From an uncultured Pseudomonadota bacterium (GTDB taxonomy: Bacteria; Pseudomonadota; Gammaproteobacteria; Burkholderiales; Rhodocyclaceae), in assembly GCA_903870055.1 (NCBI GenBank), contig CAIQBG010000024.1, positions 62,001-126,000 on the forward strand: a DNA stretch of 64,000 bases, written 5' to 3'. Shown here one piece after another: positions 29,123 to 39,219 of this stretch (position 1 is its first letter; each line of letters starts with the position of its first letter). Below the pieces are notes generated by a model. That model was not told where the DNA came from. It saw only the letters and a program-made list of their open reading frames with translations, and did not search any database. A program made the translations under genes and the position numbers.

Positions 29123-29851
29123 TCAGGCCAGAACCAGCTCACAGGGCACCGCCCAATCTAATGCAGCGGCCTGCCAACGTTGCGCCCAGGCACTCGGTCC
29201 AAATAGCCGCACTTTTTCAACACCCGGTTCGCCCACGAGCGACAGTGCAACAGGATCACGCACATAGATCACGTTAAACACCCTATCCGGCAAGCCACAT
29301 TGACCACAAAGTTCGGCCAATGCCAGGGCACAGGAAGCTGCATTAGCATCTGGAACCAGGGTTACTGCGCCCCCAGTACTGACAACCGGTAGCGTCAATT
29401 GAATAGCTGCTGAAAGTGGCATGCCCGGCCCAGCCAGTGCCAATATTGATCGATTCGCTTCAACTGAAGCAATATCGTTGGCAGGCTGCGCCATCAGTGC
29501 CTGCACAAGCGCAATTGCATTCGCAACGTCGGCTTTGCCCGCATCCAGATGCGTATGGCTCTCCACCGCGCTGAGTCCGGCAAAATGCGCTTCCAATTCA
29601 CCCAGGGCGAGCAGCAAAGATTCCAGAAAACTTTTAACCGCTTCAGGCAATAGGCGCTGTGCCTGATTCGCATTAGTAATCGCACTGGCAGCCAGCTCTC
29701 GATCCACCATGGGTACACGGCGTATTAATCGCTGCGTCGCTGCCTCGCGAATTTCATGAAACTCCTGGGGCATCGCCAAAACCGCGCGACCATTAATCCA
29801 TAACGGAATCGCCGGTGCTTCACGCGGCGGAAAAGTACAACATCCTGTCAT
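29123..29851 (-). CDS. Half-length aldehyde dehydrogenase-like protein lacking the catalytic domain
   Basis: 242 residues from ATG 29851, with a GGGA ribosome site. The opening (PLWINGRAVLAM) resembles the N-terminal start of ALDH proteins. Later, TGGAVTLVPDANAASCALAL and GLPDRVFNVIYVRD match the NAD-binding region of that superfamily (AGN-T-V-LKP and GLP-GV-NVV). It then ends just after a GVEKVRLFGPS segment, at the level of the ALDH F-x-GS motif. The second half, holding the catalytic Cys and most of the oligomerisation arm, is absent; a normal ALDH is about 480 residues. The frame is intact, so it is a real short protein or a stable remnant. It is divergent from an IclR regulator. Confidence 0.6.
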   Translation of the reverse strand: MTGCCTFPPREAPAIPLWINGRAVLAMPQEFHEIREAATQRLIRRVPMVDRELAASAITNANQAQRLLPEAVKSFLESLLLALGELEAHFAGLSAVESHTHLDAGKADVANAIALVQALMAQPANDIASVEANRSILALAGPGMPLSAAIQLTLPVVSTGGAVTLVPDANAASCALALAELCGQCGLPDRVFNVIYVRDPVALSLVGEPGVEKVRLFGPSAWAQRWQAAALDWAVPCELVLA

Positions 29852-29957
29852 TTTTATTCCCGGCAGCAAGACCCGTTTTCACATAGTAAAATACGGTCTA
29901 ATCACTAAATTATTCCTGCACGCATTCTATCTTTTCTATAAGCCCACTGCCCGACTG

Positions 29958-30752
29958 ATGACGACGAAGCCTCAAACAAAACGCACGGTAGCCACCCTTA
30001 GCGGTATTCAGGTGTTTGAACGTGCAGATCTGCTTCTGGGCATACTCGCTGCACAGGCCGCTCCCGTGGGGCTGAAATTGCTCGCCGCTGAATCCGGTCT
30101 CAATATCTCAACCGTCCATCGAATTCTGGGTGCGCTTGCCAGCATTGGTCTGGTAGAACATCAGGTCGGTGGCTTTTATCGCCTCGGCTTGCGCTGGCTC
30201 GAATACGGCAATCTGGTGCGTGAACGTCTACAGATTCGCGATATCGCCCGACCCTTCATTGAACAACTGCATGAGCAGATCGGTGAACCCGTTAACCTGG
30301 CCATCCGTGATGGCGATGACATCATCTACCTGGATCGGGCTGCAGCCAATGCAGCTCGAGTACGCGTTTTCTATCGGGTTGGTTCACGCGCACCGCTGCA
30401 CCTGACCTCACTAGGCAAACTCTTTCTGGCAGAAGAAAGCGCGGTCCAAATTGAAGCCTATGCCAAACGCACCGGTCTCCCGGGCAATACCGAACACTCG
30501 TTGACTCGGTTAGCTTCTTTGAATAAAGCCCTGTCGGCAGTGCATCGTGCTGGCGTTGCATTCGACAATGAGGAAGCTGAACTTGGGCTGCGGTGCGTTG
30601 CTGCACCTGTCAAAGATGACCAGGGATTGCTCGTAGCCGCTATTTCTGTGTCATCACCCAGTGAGCGATTCAGCGAGCACGAAGCCGTCTGGGTACCCGC
30701 GCTTAAATCCTGTGCGGACGAAGTATCACGCGCACTAGGTGCGCGCCTATAA
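29958..30752 (+). CDS. IclR-family transcriptional regulator
   Basis: 264 residues. The N-terminal winged helix domain is at about 15-80: GIQVFERADLLLGILAAQAA, then SGLNISTVHRILGALASIGL. The C-terminal effector domain (about 90-262) includes IEQLHEQIGEPVNLAIRDGD and the ligand-pocket region DNEEAELGLRCVAAPV. IclR proteins bind small carboxylates and often repress aromatic acid or glyoxylate genes. Here it is divergent from the half-ALDH gene and near, but not next to, aceA/aceB. The target is uncertain. Confidence 0.93.
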   Translation: MTTKPQTKRTVATLSGIQVFERADLLLGILAAQAAPVGLKLLAAESGLNISTVHRILGALASIGLVEHQVGGFYRLGLRWLEYGNLVRERLQIRDIARPFIEQLHEQIGEPVNLAIRDGDDIIYLDRAAANAARVRVFYRVGSRAPLHLTSLGKLFLAEESAVQIEAYAKRTGLPGNTEHSLTRLASLNKALSAVHRAGVAFDNEEAELGLRCVAAPVKDDQGLLVAAISVSSPSERFSEHEAVWVPALKSCADEVSRALGARL

Positions 30753-30757
30753 GCCAG

Positions 30758-31846
30758 TTAGCTCTGCGCTTCAGCCCACTTCTTCAGACGATTGGCGTCA
30801 CCGACGCGCGTCATAGAGCCTTCGGAATCGAGCAGCACGAATAACATCGGACGATTGTTCACCTTGGCCTGCATCACTAGACACTTACCTGCCTCGCGGA
30901 TGTAACCCGTTTTAGACACGCCAATCTCCCAGCCATCGGTACGGACCAACGGATTTGTATTGCGATATTCCAGCATGCGACCCAACACGTCCATACGCGC
31001 ATCAGAGGTCGTTGATGCTTCGCGGATGGCAGGATACTTATAGGCAGCCCCAACCATCTTGGCAAGGTCACGTGCCGTGGACACATTAGAAGAATTTAGG
31101 CCCGTCGGATCGAGGAAGCGGCTATTAGTCATACCCAGTTCCTGCGCTTTGCGGTTCATCGCTGCTACAAATGCTGAAATACCGCCCGGGTAGTTACGGC
31201 CCAGCGCATGTGCTGCACGATTTTCCGATGACATCAGTGCCAGCAGCAATGTTTCCTGACGTGTCAGGCGTGCGCCCACAGAAAGACGTGAACGGCTCCC
31301 TTTGAGCGTATCTACATCGTCATCAGTAATGACCAGTTCCTCCTGCATAGGGAGGTTGGCATCCAGCATTACCATGGCTGTCATGAGTTTGGTGATAGAG
31401 GCGATCGGCACAATCTGTGTCGCATTCTTCTGATACACCGCTTCGCCATTCTGCATATCCAGCAGCAACGCAGCATGCGAATGCAAACCGGGTGAACTAC
31501 CTACCGGACCATTCCAGTCGCCCCAGTGGCTCGGCGGATTAGCCCGTGGCTTCTTGCTAGCAATGAGGCGACTCGGCTTTTTAGCCGTTGCACTCACTAC
31601 TTTGTCCCGCGCTGCACTCTGCGCTGCAACAGTTTTCGGTGTTGCCTTCATCACCTGTGACTTCACAGGTTGCGCCGTCTTTTTGGTTTTTGAGGCGACA
31701 GTTTTGCTCTTGCTACTCTGCTTGCTATCCGAAGTAGCTGCGCTCTTGCTTGATGTCGCTGCATAACTCGCAGAGGCAGAAAGCAGGCAGCTGCTTATGA
31801 GCGCTGCCAACAATTTCAGAGAGAGAGATCGCTTATTCAAAGCCAT
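30758..31846 (-). CDS. pbpG: D-alanyl-D-alanine endopeptidase PBP7-type
   Basis: 362 residues from ATG 31846; the signal peptide (residues 1-30, MALNKRSLSLKLLAALISSC) decides this start over ATGs at 31906 and 31921. Family S11 catalytic motifs are present: SxxK in ASITKLM, SxN in SSENRAAHALG, and KTG in VSKTGYIREAG. A Lys/Ser/Ala/Thr-rich linker of about 75 residues precedes the domain. PBP7 cleaves D-Ala to meso-DAP cross-links in the periplasm. Its gene follows IclR convergently with a 5-base gap. Confidence 0.9.
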   Translation of the reverse strand: MALNKRSLSLKLLAALISSCLLSASASYAATSSKSAATSDSKQSSKSKTVASKTKKTAQPVKSQVMKATPKTVAAQSAARDKVVSATAKKPSRLIASKKPRANPPSHWGDWNGPVGSSPGLHSHAALLLDMQNGEAVYQKNATQIVPIASITKLMTAMVMLDANLPMQEELVITDDDVDTLKGSRSRLSVGARLTRQETLLLALMSSENRAAHALGRNYPGGISAFVAAMNRKAQELGMTNSRFLDPTGLNSSNVSTARDLAKMVGAAYKYPAIREASTTSDARMDVLGRMLEYRNTNPLVRTDGWEIGVSKTGYIREAGKCLVMQAKVNNRPMLFVLLDSEGSMTRVGDANRLKKWAEAQS

Positions 31847-32010
31847 AGACACGCACCACCCGAGCAAAGTGCTCCACAAGCAAACAGCCAATGGAACCCG
31901 ATTCATATTCAATGGGTGCATTCTAGCGCAAAAGCCCGGATTTTCAAAAGAAAACCCGGGCGCAAAGCCAATTAAATTAATGAGATAGGCGAGTTCTCTT
32001 AAGCAACCTT

Positions 32011-34398
32011 TCAGCTTCGCTGCTGCTCATCCATCAATGCATCAACCACAGCTAGCGCAGTCACGTTAACAATACGACGTACCGTTGCCGTAGGCGTGAG
32101 AATATGCGCTGGTTTGCGCGAACCCAACAGAATCGGGCCCACGGTCAGATTATCGCCGGCGGCCACCTTAAGTAGGTTAAACGCAATATTTGCGGCATCC
32201 AGATTTGGCATGACCAGCAAATTGGCGGGGCCTTTCAAACGGCTATTAGGGAACACCTGCGAACGGATCACGTCATCCAGGGCAGCATCCCCATGCATTT
32301 CACCCTCCACTTCAAGCGTCGGCGCCACTTCATGCAGCCGCGCCAGTAGTGCGCGCATTTTCTGTGCAGTAGGCGTATCCAGACTGCCGAAAGAAGAATG
32401 CGATAGCAAGGCTACTTTCGGGGCGATACCAAAACGACGGATCTCTTCGGCAGCCAACAGCGTCGTTGTCACCAACTCTTCTACGGTCGGGTCGTAATTG
32501 ACGTACGTATCGGCGATGAATACCGTACGGCCCGGCAGCATGAGCAGATTCATGGCAGATAGTCGATCAACGCCATCCGCATTGCCAATGATGTTTTCTA
32601 CGTGCGTCAGATGCAGCTCATAACGACCAAATGTGCCGCAAACCAGGCCATCGGCATAACCCAGGCGAACCATCAGTGCAGCGTACAGCGTGGCACGGCG
32701 ACGAATCTCACGCTTGGCATACTCTGCGCCGACGCCCTTGCGTTCGGTCAGACGGTGATACTCCTGCCAGAACTCCTCATAGTGGGCTGCAAAGAAGTCA
32801 CCATCGTTATAGATAACTTCGAAATCCACACCCGGACGAATGCGCAGGCCGGCGCTTTCAATCTTGCGTTCAATCTCGGCAGGACGCCCAATCAGTACCG
32901 GCTTGGCAATAGCTTCATCGCAGATAACCTGCACCGCACGCAGTACACGTTCCTCTTCACCTTCAGCGAAAACAATACGCTTAGGTGCTAGCTTGGCCTG
33001 AGCAAAAACAGGCTTCATGATCATGCCGGAGTGGTACACAAAGTCATTCAGACCCTGCAGATAGGTATCCCAGTCACGAATCGGCCGGGTAGCCACACCG
33101 GAATCCATAGCCGCCTTGGCTACGGCAGGTGCAATCTTCACAATCAGGCGTGGATCAAAGGGTTTGGGAATCAGGTACTCGTGCCCGAAACCCGAAATCT
33201 TCTCACCGTAAGCGGAGGCCACTACATCCGATTGTTCTGCACGCGCCAGATCAGCAATCGCTTTCACAGCGGCCAGTTTCATTTCTTCGGTAATGGTCGA
33301 AGCACCCACATCCAGTGCGCCGCGGAAAATGAACGGGAAGCACAGTACGTTGTTCACCTGGTTCGGGTAGTCTGAACGGCCGGTGGCAATGATTGCATCA
33401 TCACGCACTGCCTTCACTTCATGCGGCAGAATTTCCGGCGTCGGATTAGCCAGTGCCAGAATCAGCGGGTCTTTCGCCATTTTGGCAACCATCTCTGGTT
33501 TCATCACGCCGCCCGCAGACAACCCCAGGAATACGTCAGCCCCTTCGATCACTTCACTGAGCGTGCGCGCATCCGTCTTCTTGGCATAACGCGCCTTGAT
33601 CTCATCCATGTCTTCCGGGCGGCCTTCATACACCACGCCATGAATATCCGTCACCCAGATGTTCTCAACCGGCACACCAAGTTGCACCAGCAGCCCCAGA
33701 CAGGCCAGAGCCGCTGCACCGGCACCGGATGTGACCAGTTTTACTTCCTTCAAATCTTTACCCAGCAGGTGCAAGCCATTGAGCAAGGCAGCGCCCACCA
33801 CAATGGCCGTGCCGTGCTGGTCATCGTGAAACACGGGAATCTTCATGCGCTCGCGTAACTTCTTCTCAATGTAGAAGCACTCGGGGGCTTTGATGTCTTC
33901 GAGATTGATGCCACCGAAAGTCGGTTCCAGACTGGCAATAATTTCGACCAATTTATCCGGATCGTTTTCACTGACTTCCAGATCGAATACATCGATGTTG
34001 GCAAACTTCTTAAACAGCACACCCTTGCCTTCCATCACCGGTTTGGCCGCCAACGGGCCAATATTGCCCAGCCCCAGCACGGCGGTGCCATTGGTAATCA
34101 CCCCAACCAGATTAGCGCGCGAGGTCAACGTTGCCACCTCTTCCGGTTTCGCCACGATTTCTTCACACGCAGCCGCCACACCCGGCGAATAGGCCATGGA
34201 AAGGTCGTACTGGTTGGTCAATTGCTTAGTGGGCGTCACCGCAATCTTGCCCGGCTTAGGGAAGCGATGATAGTAAAGCGCCGACTCCCGCAGGCGTTGT
34301 GTGTTGTTTTTTGCAGAATTAACGCTATCACTTTGTTTTTTATCGATTTTGTCGCTCACCGCACCGTCTCCATGGGGATTGTTCTTCATTGAAAGCAT
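32011..34398 (-). CDS. maeB: NADP-dependent malic enzyme with phosphotransacetylase-like C-terminus
   Basis: 795 residues. The N-terminal malic enzyme domain (about 40-460) oxidatively decarboxylates malate to pyruvate: seen are [12 protein letters not shown], the Lys-containing [30 protein letters not shown] (metal site) and a Rossmann motif ([16 protein letters not shown]). The C-terminal domain (about 465-795) is PTA-like ([20 protein letters not shown]). In E. coli MaeB that domain is thought to be regulatory. ATG 34398 is used; ATG 34389 is also possible. It is divergent from pckG. Confidence 0.95.
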   Translation of the reverse strand: MLSMKNNPHGDGAVSDKIDKKQSDSVNSAKNNTQRLRESALYYHRFPKPGKIAVTPTKQLTNQYDLSMAYSPGVAAACEEIVAKPEEVATLTSRANLVGVITNGTAVLGLGNIGPLAAKPVMEGKGVLFKKFANIDVFDLEVSENDPDKLVEIIASLEPTFGGINLEDIKAPECFYIEKKLRERMKIPVFHDDQHGTAIVVGAALLNGLHLLGKDLKEVKLVTSGAGAAALACLGLLVQLGVPVENIWVTDIHGVVYEGRPEDMDEIKARYAKKTDARTLSEVIEGADVFLGLSAGGVMKPEMVAKMAKDPLILALANPTPEILPHEVKAVRDDAIIATGRSDYPNQVNNVLCFPFIFRGALDVGASTITEEMKLAAVKAIADLARAEQSDVVASAYGEKISGFGHEYLIPKPFDPRLIVKIAPAVAKAAMDSGVATRPIRDWDTYLQGLNDFVYHSGMIMKPVFAQAKLAPKRIVFAEGEEERVLRAVQVICDEAIAKPVLIGRPAEIERKIESAGLRIRPGVDFEVIYNDGDFFAAHYEEFWQEYHRLTERKGVGAEYAKREIRRRATLYAALMVRLGYADGLVCGTFGRYELHLTHVENIIGNADGVDRLSAMNLLMLPGRTVFIADTYVNYDPTVEELVTTTLLAAEEIRRFGIAPKVALLSHSSFGSLDTPTAQKMRALLARLHEVAPTLEVEGEMHGDAALDDVIRSQVFPNSRLKGPANLLVMPNLDAANIAFNLLKVAAGDNLTVGPILLGSRKPAHILTPTATVRRIVNVTALAVVDALMDEQQRS

Positions 34399-34420
34399 AC
34401 GCCGACTTTCTTAGCCGTGC

Positions 34421-34453
34421 TTGAAGTGCGATAATTACACTCTTATATGAGAG
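34421..34453 (+). promoter_or_regulatory. pckG/maeB promoter region with aceA-like palindrome
   Basis: TTGAAG (34421-34426), 17 bases, TATATG (34444-34449) is a plausible pckG promoter. The -10 lies inside CTCTTATATGAGAG (34440-34453), a near-perfect palindrome (central ATAT flanked by T/G and CTCT/AGAG) that differs little from the aceA box TCTTATATAAGA. Overlap with the -10 suggests a repressor. It also lies upstream of the divergent maeB gene. Confidence 0.5.
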
Positions 34454-34551
34454 ATGCGCTTTCGCGCACCAGATACCCATCACAGAAGACTGGCCGGCAC
34501 GCTTCAGCCAAAGCAATCCAGCGGAATGCACAAGGACACACAGGAGAAACC

Positions 34552-36405
34552 ATGGTCGCCATCAATGCCCCCGAATACCTTAAGAATGCCCGCCTGAAGG
34601 CTTGGGTTGAACAGATTGCCCAACTGACCGAACCGGATCAGGTGGTCTGGTGTGATGGCTCACAAGAGGAATACGATCGCCTCTGCGCGCAGATGGTTGA
34701 GTCAGGCACGCTGATCAAGCTTAACGAAGCCAAGCGTCCGAATTCTTACCTGGCCTTCTCCGACCCATCGGATGTGGCTCGCGTAGAAGATCGCACCTAC
34801 ATCTGCTCCGAAAAGCAGATTGATGCCGGCCCAACCAACAACTGGGAAGAGCCTGCCAAGATGCGCGCCACCCTGAACGGCCTGTTCAAGGGTTGCATGC
34901 ACGGTCGCACGATGTACGTGATTCCATTCTCGATGGGCCCACTGGGTTCGCCGATCGCACACATCGGCATTGAGATTTCAGATTCGCCTTATGTCGTTAC
35001 CAACATGCGCACCATGACACGCATGGGTAAAGCGGTTGTTGAACTGCTGGGCACGGATGGTGAGTTTGTTCCGTGTATTCACACCGTGGGCGCCCCACTG
35101 GGCAAGGGCGAAAAAGATTCTGCCTGGCCATGCAACCCGGACACCAAATACATTGTTCATTTCCCGGAAACTCGTGAAATCTGGTCCTACGGCTCAGGCT
35201 ACGGCGGCAACGCACTGCTCGGCAAGAAGTGCTTTGCGCTGCGTATCGCTTCAAGCATGGCGCGTGACGAAGGCTGGCTGGCTGAACACATGCTGATTTT
35301 GGGTGTTGAATCGCCTGAAGGTGAAAAGTCCTACGTAGCTGCCGCTTTCCCATCGGCCTGTGGCAAAACCAACTTCGCGATGCTGATTCCACCGCAAAGC
35401 TTTAACGGTTGGAAGATCACCACCATCGGTGATGACATTGCCTGGATCAAACCACGCAAAGACAAAGATGGCGTTACCCGCTTCTACGCCATTAACCCGG
35501 AAGCTGGTTTCTTCGGCGTTGCCCCGGGCACCAGCGAGAAGACCAACTTCAATGCGCTGGCTACCCTCAAAGAAAACATCATCTTCACCAACGTTGCGCT
35601 GACCGACGATGGCGATGTCTGGTGGGAAGGCCTGACCAAAGAAGCACCGGCACACCTGATCGACTGGCAAGGTAAAGACTGGACACCGGAAATCGCTAAG
35701 GAATCTGGCCGTAAGGCAGCGCATCCGAATTCACGCTTCACCGCTCCGGCTGCTCAATGCCCATCTGTGGATAGCGCCTGGGAAGATCCTGCTGGCGTAC
35801 CAATCTCGGCATTCATCTTCGGCGGCCGTCGTGCAACGACCGTACCGCTGGTGTATGAAGCATTCAACTGGAACTACGGTGTCTATCTGGCATCAACGCT
35901 GGGTTCGGAAACCACTGCCGCTGCCTTCGGTGCACAGGGTGTTGTTCGCCGCGATCCATTCGCCATGCTGCCGTTCTGCGGCTACAACATGGGTGACTAC
36001 TTCCGCCACTGGCTGAAAATGGGCAACACCGTCGACAACCCACCAGGCATCTTCTGCGTTAACTGGTTCCGTGTTGATGAAGACGGCAAGTTCATGTGGC
36101 CTGGCTTTGGCGACAACATGCGCGTCCTCAAGTGGATCGTCGACCGCGTCAAGGGTCGTGTCAACGCCAAGGAAACTGCTCTGGGCTGGACACCGAACTA
36201 CGAAGACATCGACTGGACCGGTCTGGAAATGACTCGTGAAGACTTCAACAAACTGACCAAGCTCGATGCGGCCGGTTGGGAGAAGGAGCTTGAGTCGCAC
36301 AAGGAATGGTTCGACAAGCTGGCTGAGCGTCTGCCGCAGGAACTGGAACTGATTCGTCAGCTCAGCACCCTGTCGATGGCCGAGGCTAACAAGCAGGTCG
36401 CTTAA
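34552..36405 (+). CDS. pckG: Phosphoenolpyruvate carboxykinase (GTP)
   Basis: 617 residues from ATG 34552, with CAGGAG upstream; the frame is open to 34447 but the added residues are non-family. Decarboxylates oxaloacetate to PEP with GTP, the entry to gluconeogenesis. Seen: the P-loop region [14 protein letters not shown] (about residue 271), the kinase-2 motif TIGDDIAW, the GTP-family signature ([19 protein letters not shown], about 505-523), and hypercysteine Cys in the P-loop. It is not the ATP-type enzyme. Confidence 0.97.
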   Translation: MVAINAPEYLKNARLKAWVEQIAQLTEPDQVVWCDGSQEEYDRLCAQMVESGTLIKLNEAKRPNSYLAFSDPSDVARVEDRTYICSEKQIDAGPTNNWEEPAKMRATLNGLFKGCMHGRTMYVIPFSMGPLGSPIAHIGIEISDSPYVVTNMRTMTRMGKAVVELLGTDGEFVPCIHTVGAPLGKGEKDSAWPCNPDTKYIVHFPETREIWSYGSGYGGNALLGKKCFALRIASSMARDEGWLAEHMLILGVESPEGEKSYVAAAFPSACGKTNFAMLIPPQSFNGWKITTIGDDIAWIKPRKDKDGVTRFYAINPEAGFFGVAPGTSEKTNFNALATLKENIIFTNVALTDDGDVWWEGLTKEAPAHLIDWQGKDWTPEIAKESGRKAAHPNSRFTAPAAQCPSVDSAWEDPAGVPISAFIFGGRRATTVPLVYEAFNWNYGVYLASTLGSETTAAAFGAQGVVRRDPFAMLPFCGYNMGDYFRHWLKMGNTVDNPPGIFCVNWFRVDEDGKFMWPGFGDNMRVLKWIVDRVKGRVNAKETALGWTPNYEDIDWTGLEMTREDFNKLTKLDAAGWEKELESHKEWFDKLAERLPQELELIRQLSTLSMAEANKQVA

Positions 36406-36423
36406 AAGCCACGCGCTTCGTTA

Positions 36424-36448
36424 CAAAGGCCACCTACGGGTGGCTTTT
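36424..36448 (+). terminator. Hairpin terminator after pckG
   Basis: AAAGGCCACC, loop TACG, then GGTGGCTTTT: six GC-rich pairs plus a G-T and three A-T pairs, followed by GTATTG rather than a long T run. Loop TACG is a UNCG-type stable tetraloop. Confidence 0.65.
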
Positions 36449-36469
36449 GTATTGATAGCAACGGCAGAT

Positions 36470-37882
36470 ATGCATATGAGCCCTAAGAACAACGCCTTGC
36501 ACAAACTGGCCATCTGCCTTGCCTGCCTGGCCATTCTGTCCTTGGGTTTACCCGCACAAGCACAGATAGCATCCAGTTCTTTGCCCAGAATGACCAAAGA
36601 GGAAGTGGTGCCGACCCGATCTGATTTTGTGGCCCCTAATACGTTATTGGGAGACTGGGGCGGACTTCGATCTGCACTGGATCAGTATGGGATTGGTTTC
36701 ACGCTTAACCAGACCAGCGACTATGTGGGCAACACTCACGGAGGTATTCAGCAAGGATTTGTCTACGATGGTCTGTTAGACCTTGAAGTGGATATCGATC
36801 TAAACAAAGCAGTCGGCTGGAAAGGCGGAAAGGTTCACTTTACCGGCTATGGCATCCAAGGCCAGAACCTCGCTACCCAATACGTCGGCAGCGTTTTCAC
36901 CACCACCAACGTCGAAGCAAATCCATCGATCCCTAAAGTGGGCGAGTTCTGGTTAGAGCAAACACTGCTAGACAATCGACTTGGCATTCGTGCTGGCCTG
37001 CTCGAAGCAGATCGGTATTACATTATCAGCCCGACTGCCAATGTATTCGTCAACTCGACTTTCGGTTTCCCTGACAGCTGGGAAACGAATATGCCGGGTA
37101 GCGGCCCCGGTTACCCGAATGCAACACCGGGTTTGCTCGCCAGCTACGACTTTAACGATGATTGGAAAGTCACGGCATCCGTCATGAACGGCACACCCAA
37201 TGGTCCTGACACCACTTCCTCACAATATGGAATCACGCTACCCATAGGCACTGGCACCCTCTCCTGGCTTGAAACAGCTTTTTCCCCCGAATGCTCTCTG
37301 GGTAACCAGGTTCTCCCGGGGTATTACAAACTCGGCGGTTGGTATAACTCTTACACGGTTGACAACGTCACCCTCGATGATAGTGGGCGGACATTCAGCA
37401 ACCCGATTAATACGACCTATAAGGGACAATATTCCGTATACGGCGTGGTCGATCAGGCACTATGGCGCGAAGCCAACAGCACGACCCAAGGCCTAAATGC
37501 CTTTGCCCGTGTCACCTATAGCCCGCAAACCAACCGCAACCTGATCACCTGGTACTTTGATACCGGTCTTGCCTACATCGGGTTGTTTGATGGTCGCCCG
37601 GAAGACATTATTGGTCTCGGTTTTGCCTGGGCAAAATTTACACCTTATCTCGACAGCCAAATCAGCTCACAAAATATACTGGCCGGCACACAAACGCCGA
37701 TGGCCACGGCAGAATCCTTGATTGAACTCACCTACCAAGCACCCATCTCCCCCTGGTTAACGTTGCAGCCATTTTTCCAATACGCCATGAATCCTGGCGG
37801 CAAAGCACCTATGCCTAACAACCCGAACCAGGCCATCCCTAGCGCAACCGTCGTTGGTTTACGCGCCAACGTTGCTTTCTAG
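36470..37882 (+). CDS. OprB-family carbohydrate-selective porin
   Basis: 470 residues from ATG 36470; ATG 36476 is an equal alternative. A signal peptide ends near PAQAQ (about residue 30-35). The body has the OprB family start (LLGDWGGLRSALDQYGIGFT), an alternating beta-strand pattern, a GELWLEQ-like segment (VGEFWLEQTLLDNRLGIRAG) and a terminal aromatic residue (RANVAF), as for outer membrane barrels. It diffuses sugars across the outer membrane. It starts shortly after the pckG terminator, so read-through is possible, but a separate promoter is not identified. Confidence 0.88.
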   Translation: MHMSPKNNALHKLAICLACLAILSLGLPAQAQIASSSLPRMTKEEVVPTRSDFVAPNTLLGDWGGLRSALDQYGIGFTLNQTSDYVGNTHGGIQQGFVYDGLLDLEVDIDLNKAVGWKGGKVHFTGYGIQGQNLATQYVGSVFTTTNVEANPSIPKVGEFWLEQTLLDNRLGIRAGLLEADRYYIISPTANVFVNSTFGFPDSWETNMPGSGPGYPNATPGLLASYDFNDDWKVTASVMNGTPNGPDTTSSQYGITLPIGTGTLSWLETAFSPECSLGNQVLPGYYKLGGWYNSYTVDNVTLDDSGRTFSNPINTTYKGQYSVYGVVDQALWREANSTTQGLNAFARVTYSPQTNRNLITWYFDTGLAYIGLFDGRPEDIIGLGFAWAKFTPYLDSQISSQNILAGTQTPMATAESLIELTYQAPISPWLTLQPFFQYAMNPGGKAPMPNNPNQAIPSATVVGLRANVAF

Positions 37883-37890
37883 CAAGGTCG

Positions 37891-38448
37891 TTAAGGCGTC
37901 ACTGCCATATGAGGGCAAGCTGCTCGAACTTCTGCCCAATCAAAACAGGAGCCCGGATCTGTCTTGCGCCCCGGCGCAATATGCGAATGGCTGGTAATAG
38001 CAGCAATCGGCCATATCCCTGTCAAAGATTTCAACAGAGCATTTAACGTTAGGTACTGCGCCGGTTCAAACGGCGTATTGTCGTCACCTTCCAGCTCGAT
38101 ACCTATCGAAAAATCATTACAGCGCTCACGCCCTTGCCAGTTCGACAAACCGGCGTGCCAGGCACGCATGCCTACCGGCACAAACTGCACCAACTCGCCA
38201 TTCCGACGGATCAGAAAATGGGATGACACCCTCAAGCCGGCAATCTGCGCGTAGTACGGATGCTCATCGGGACTCAGTTGGTTCGTAAAAAGCTGTTCAA
38301 TAGCCGGCCCACCATACTCCCCGGGAGGCAGACTGATCGAATGGATCACAATGAGATCGATCGAGACCCCATCCGGCCGTTGGTCAAAATTGGGTGAAGC
38401 AACAATTCGAGCACCAGAGTGCCACTCGCATGACGTCTTTGAATTCAT
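37891..38448 (-). CDS. ampD: 1,6-anhydro-N-acetylmuramyl-L-alanine amidase AmpD
   Basis: 185 residues from ATG 38448. Cytosolic Zn amidase that cleaves the lactyl-amide bond of imported anhydro-muropeptides in murein recycling; AmpD loss can derepress AmpC beta-lactamase. Zn ligands are visible: His in IVIHSISLPPG (about residue 33), and His and Asp in SHSHIAPGRKTDPG (about 150 and 160). N-terminal WHSGARIVASPNFDQRPDG is typical. The upstream open frame to 38475 is not family sequence. Divergent from the SYLF gene. Confidence 0.94.
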   Translation of the reverse strand: MNSKTSCEWHSGARIVASPNFDQRPDGVSIDLIVIHSISLPPGEYGGPAIEQLFTNQLSPDEHPYYAQIAGLRVSSHFLIRRNGELVQFVPVGMRAWHAGLSNWQGRERCNDFSIGIELEGDDNTPFEPAQYLTLNALLKSLTGIWPIAAITSHSHIAPGRKTDPGSCFDWAEVRAACPHMAVTP

Positions 38449-38564
38449 GCAACGATAATAACCAATTCCTTGCAATTTATTCAGCTTTCACATGGTTTCC
38501 GTGACATAGATAGCGATTTTGTGTAACTTAAGCACCTCAACCAATCACTCAAATTTTCAATTCC

Positions 38565-39164
38565 ATGATTCGCAAACTTATTCTTGCCATTGGCATCCTT
38601 CCTACTCTTCTGGCGCTCACCGCCTGTCAGACCACCAATAGCAATGGTCAAGCGTTGACACCCCGTGAAGTGGTTGCCAAACGAGAGGCTATTCTCAAGA
38701 TGTCACGCACTGGCCTGGATGATCTGATCCGCCAGAATCCGAAAGTCGCAGAAGAAATTCGCAAGAGCGCCGGTTATGCCGTCTTCAATGCAACCAATGT
38801 GAACATCGTTCTAGTCGTTCTATCTAACGGCGATGGCGCTTTGTTCCAGCCTGGTCAGAAACCTTTCTTCATGCAAGAGCGAAAAGCAGGCGAAGGTGCC
38901 GGAGCTGGCTATCAGAAGCAGTACCAAATCATCATTTTCAAGAACGCTGATGCGATCAAACAATTCACAGCAGCCAAAGGTGTTGGTGGTGACGTGAACG
39001 CTAACATCTCTGCGGGCTCTGGTGGCATGCAACGATCATTCAACCCTAACGTCACCACTTATCTGGTTGGCCAATCAGGCTACGATCTACAAGCCAACTG
39101 GGGTGGCGAGCTTTACACACCGAATGACACACTGAACAACCCTGACATTCAGGGCGGCTACTAA
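38565..39164 (+). CDS. SYLF-domain (Ysc84-like) lipoprotein
   Basis: 199 residues. A type II signal ends at LTAC (Cys at about residue 21), so the mature protein is lipid-anchored. The SYLF (DUF500) domain follows: KSAGYAVFNATNVNIVLVVL (about 66-85), then GEGAGAGYQKQYQIIIFKNA and a C-terminal glycine-rich region. SYLF domains bind phosphoinositides or other anionic lipids in eukaryotes; bacterial role unknown. A clear terminator follows. Divergent from ampD. Confidence 0.85.
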   Translation: MIRKLILAIGILPTLLALTACQTTNSNGQALTPREVVAKREAILKMSRTGLDDLIRQNPKVAEEIRKSAGYAVFNATNVNIVLVVLSNGDGALFQPGQKPFFMQERKAGEGAGAGYQKQYQIIIFKNADAIKQFTAAKGVGGDVNANISAGSGGMQRSFNPNVTTYLVGQSGYDLQANWGGELYTPNDTLNNPDIQGGY

Positions 39165-39191
39165 ACCTCAGTGTCTGTCACATTAACGAAT

Positions 39192-39219
39192 AAAAAAGCC
39201 CGGTTCCCCGGGCTTTTTT
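39192..39219. terminator. Bidirectional terminator, SYLF gene and TAXI gene
   Basis: AAAAAAGCCCGG, loop TTCC, CCGGGCTTTTTT with A and T tracts on both sides, so it works on both strands. It touches the stop codon of the convergent TAXI gene (39218-39220). Confidence 0.9.

Noticed and set aside
29123-29851. Pseudogene call for the ALDH-like gene
   Set aside because: The frame is intact, has a good ribosome site and no internal stops; only the second half of the family is absent, so kept as a CDS.
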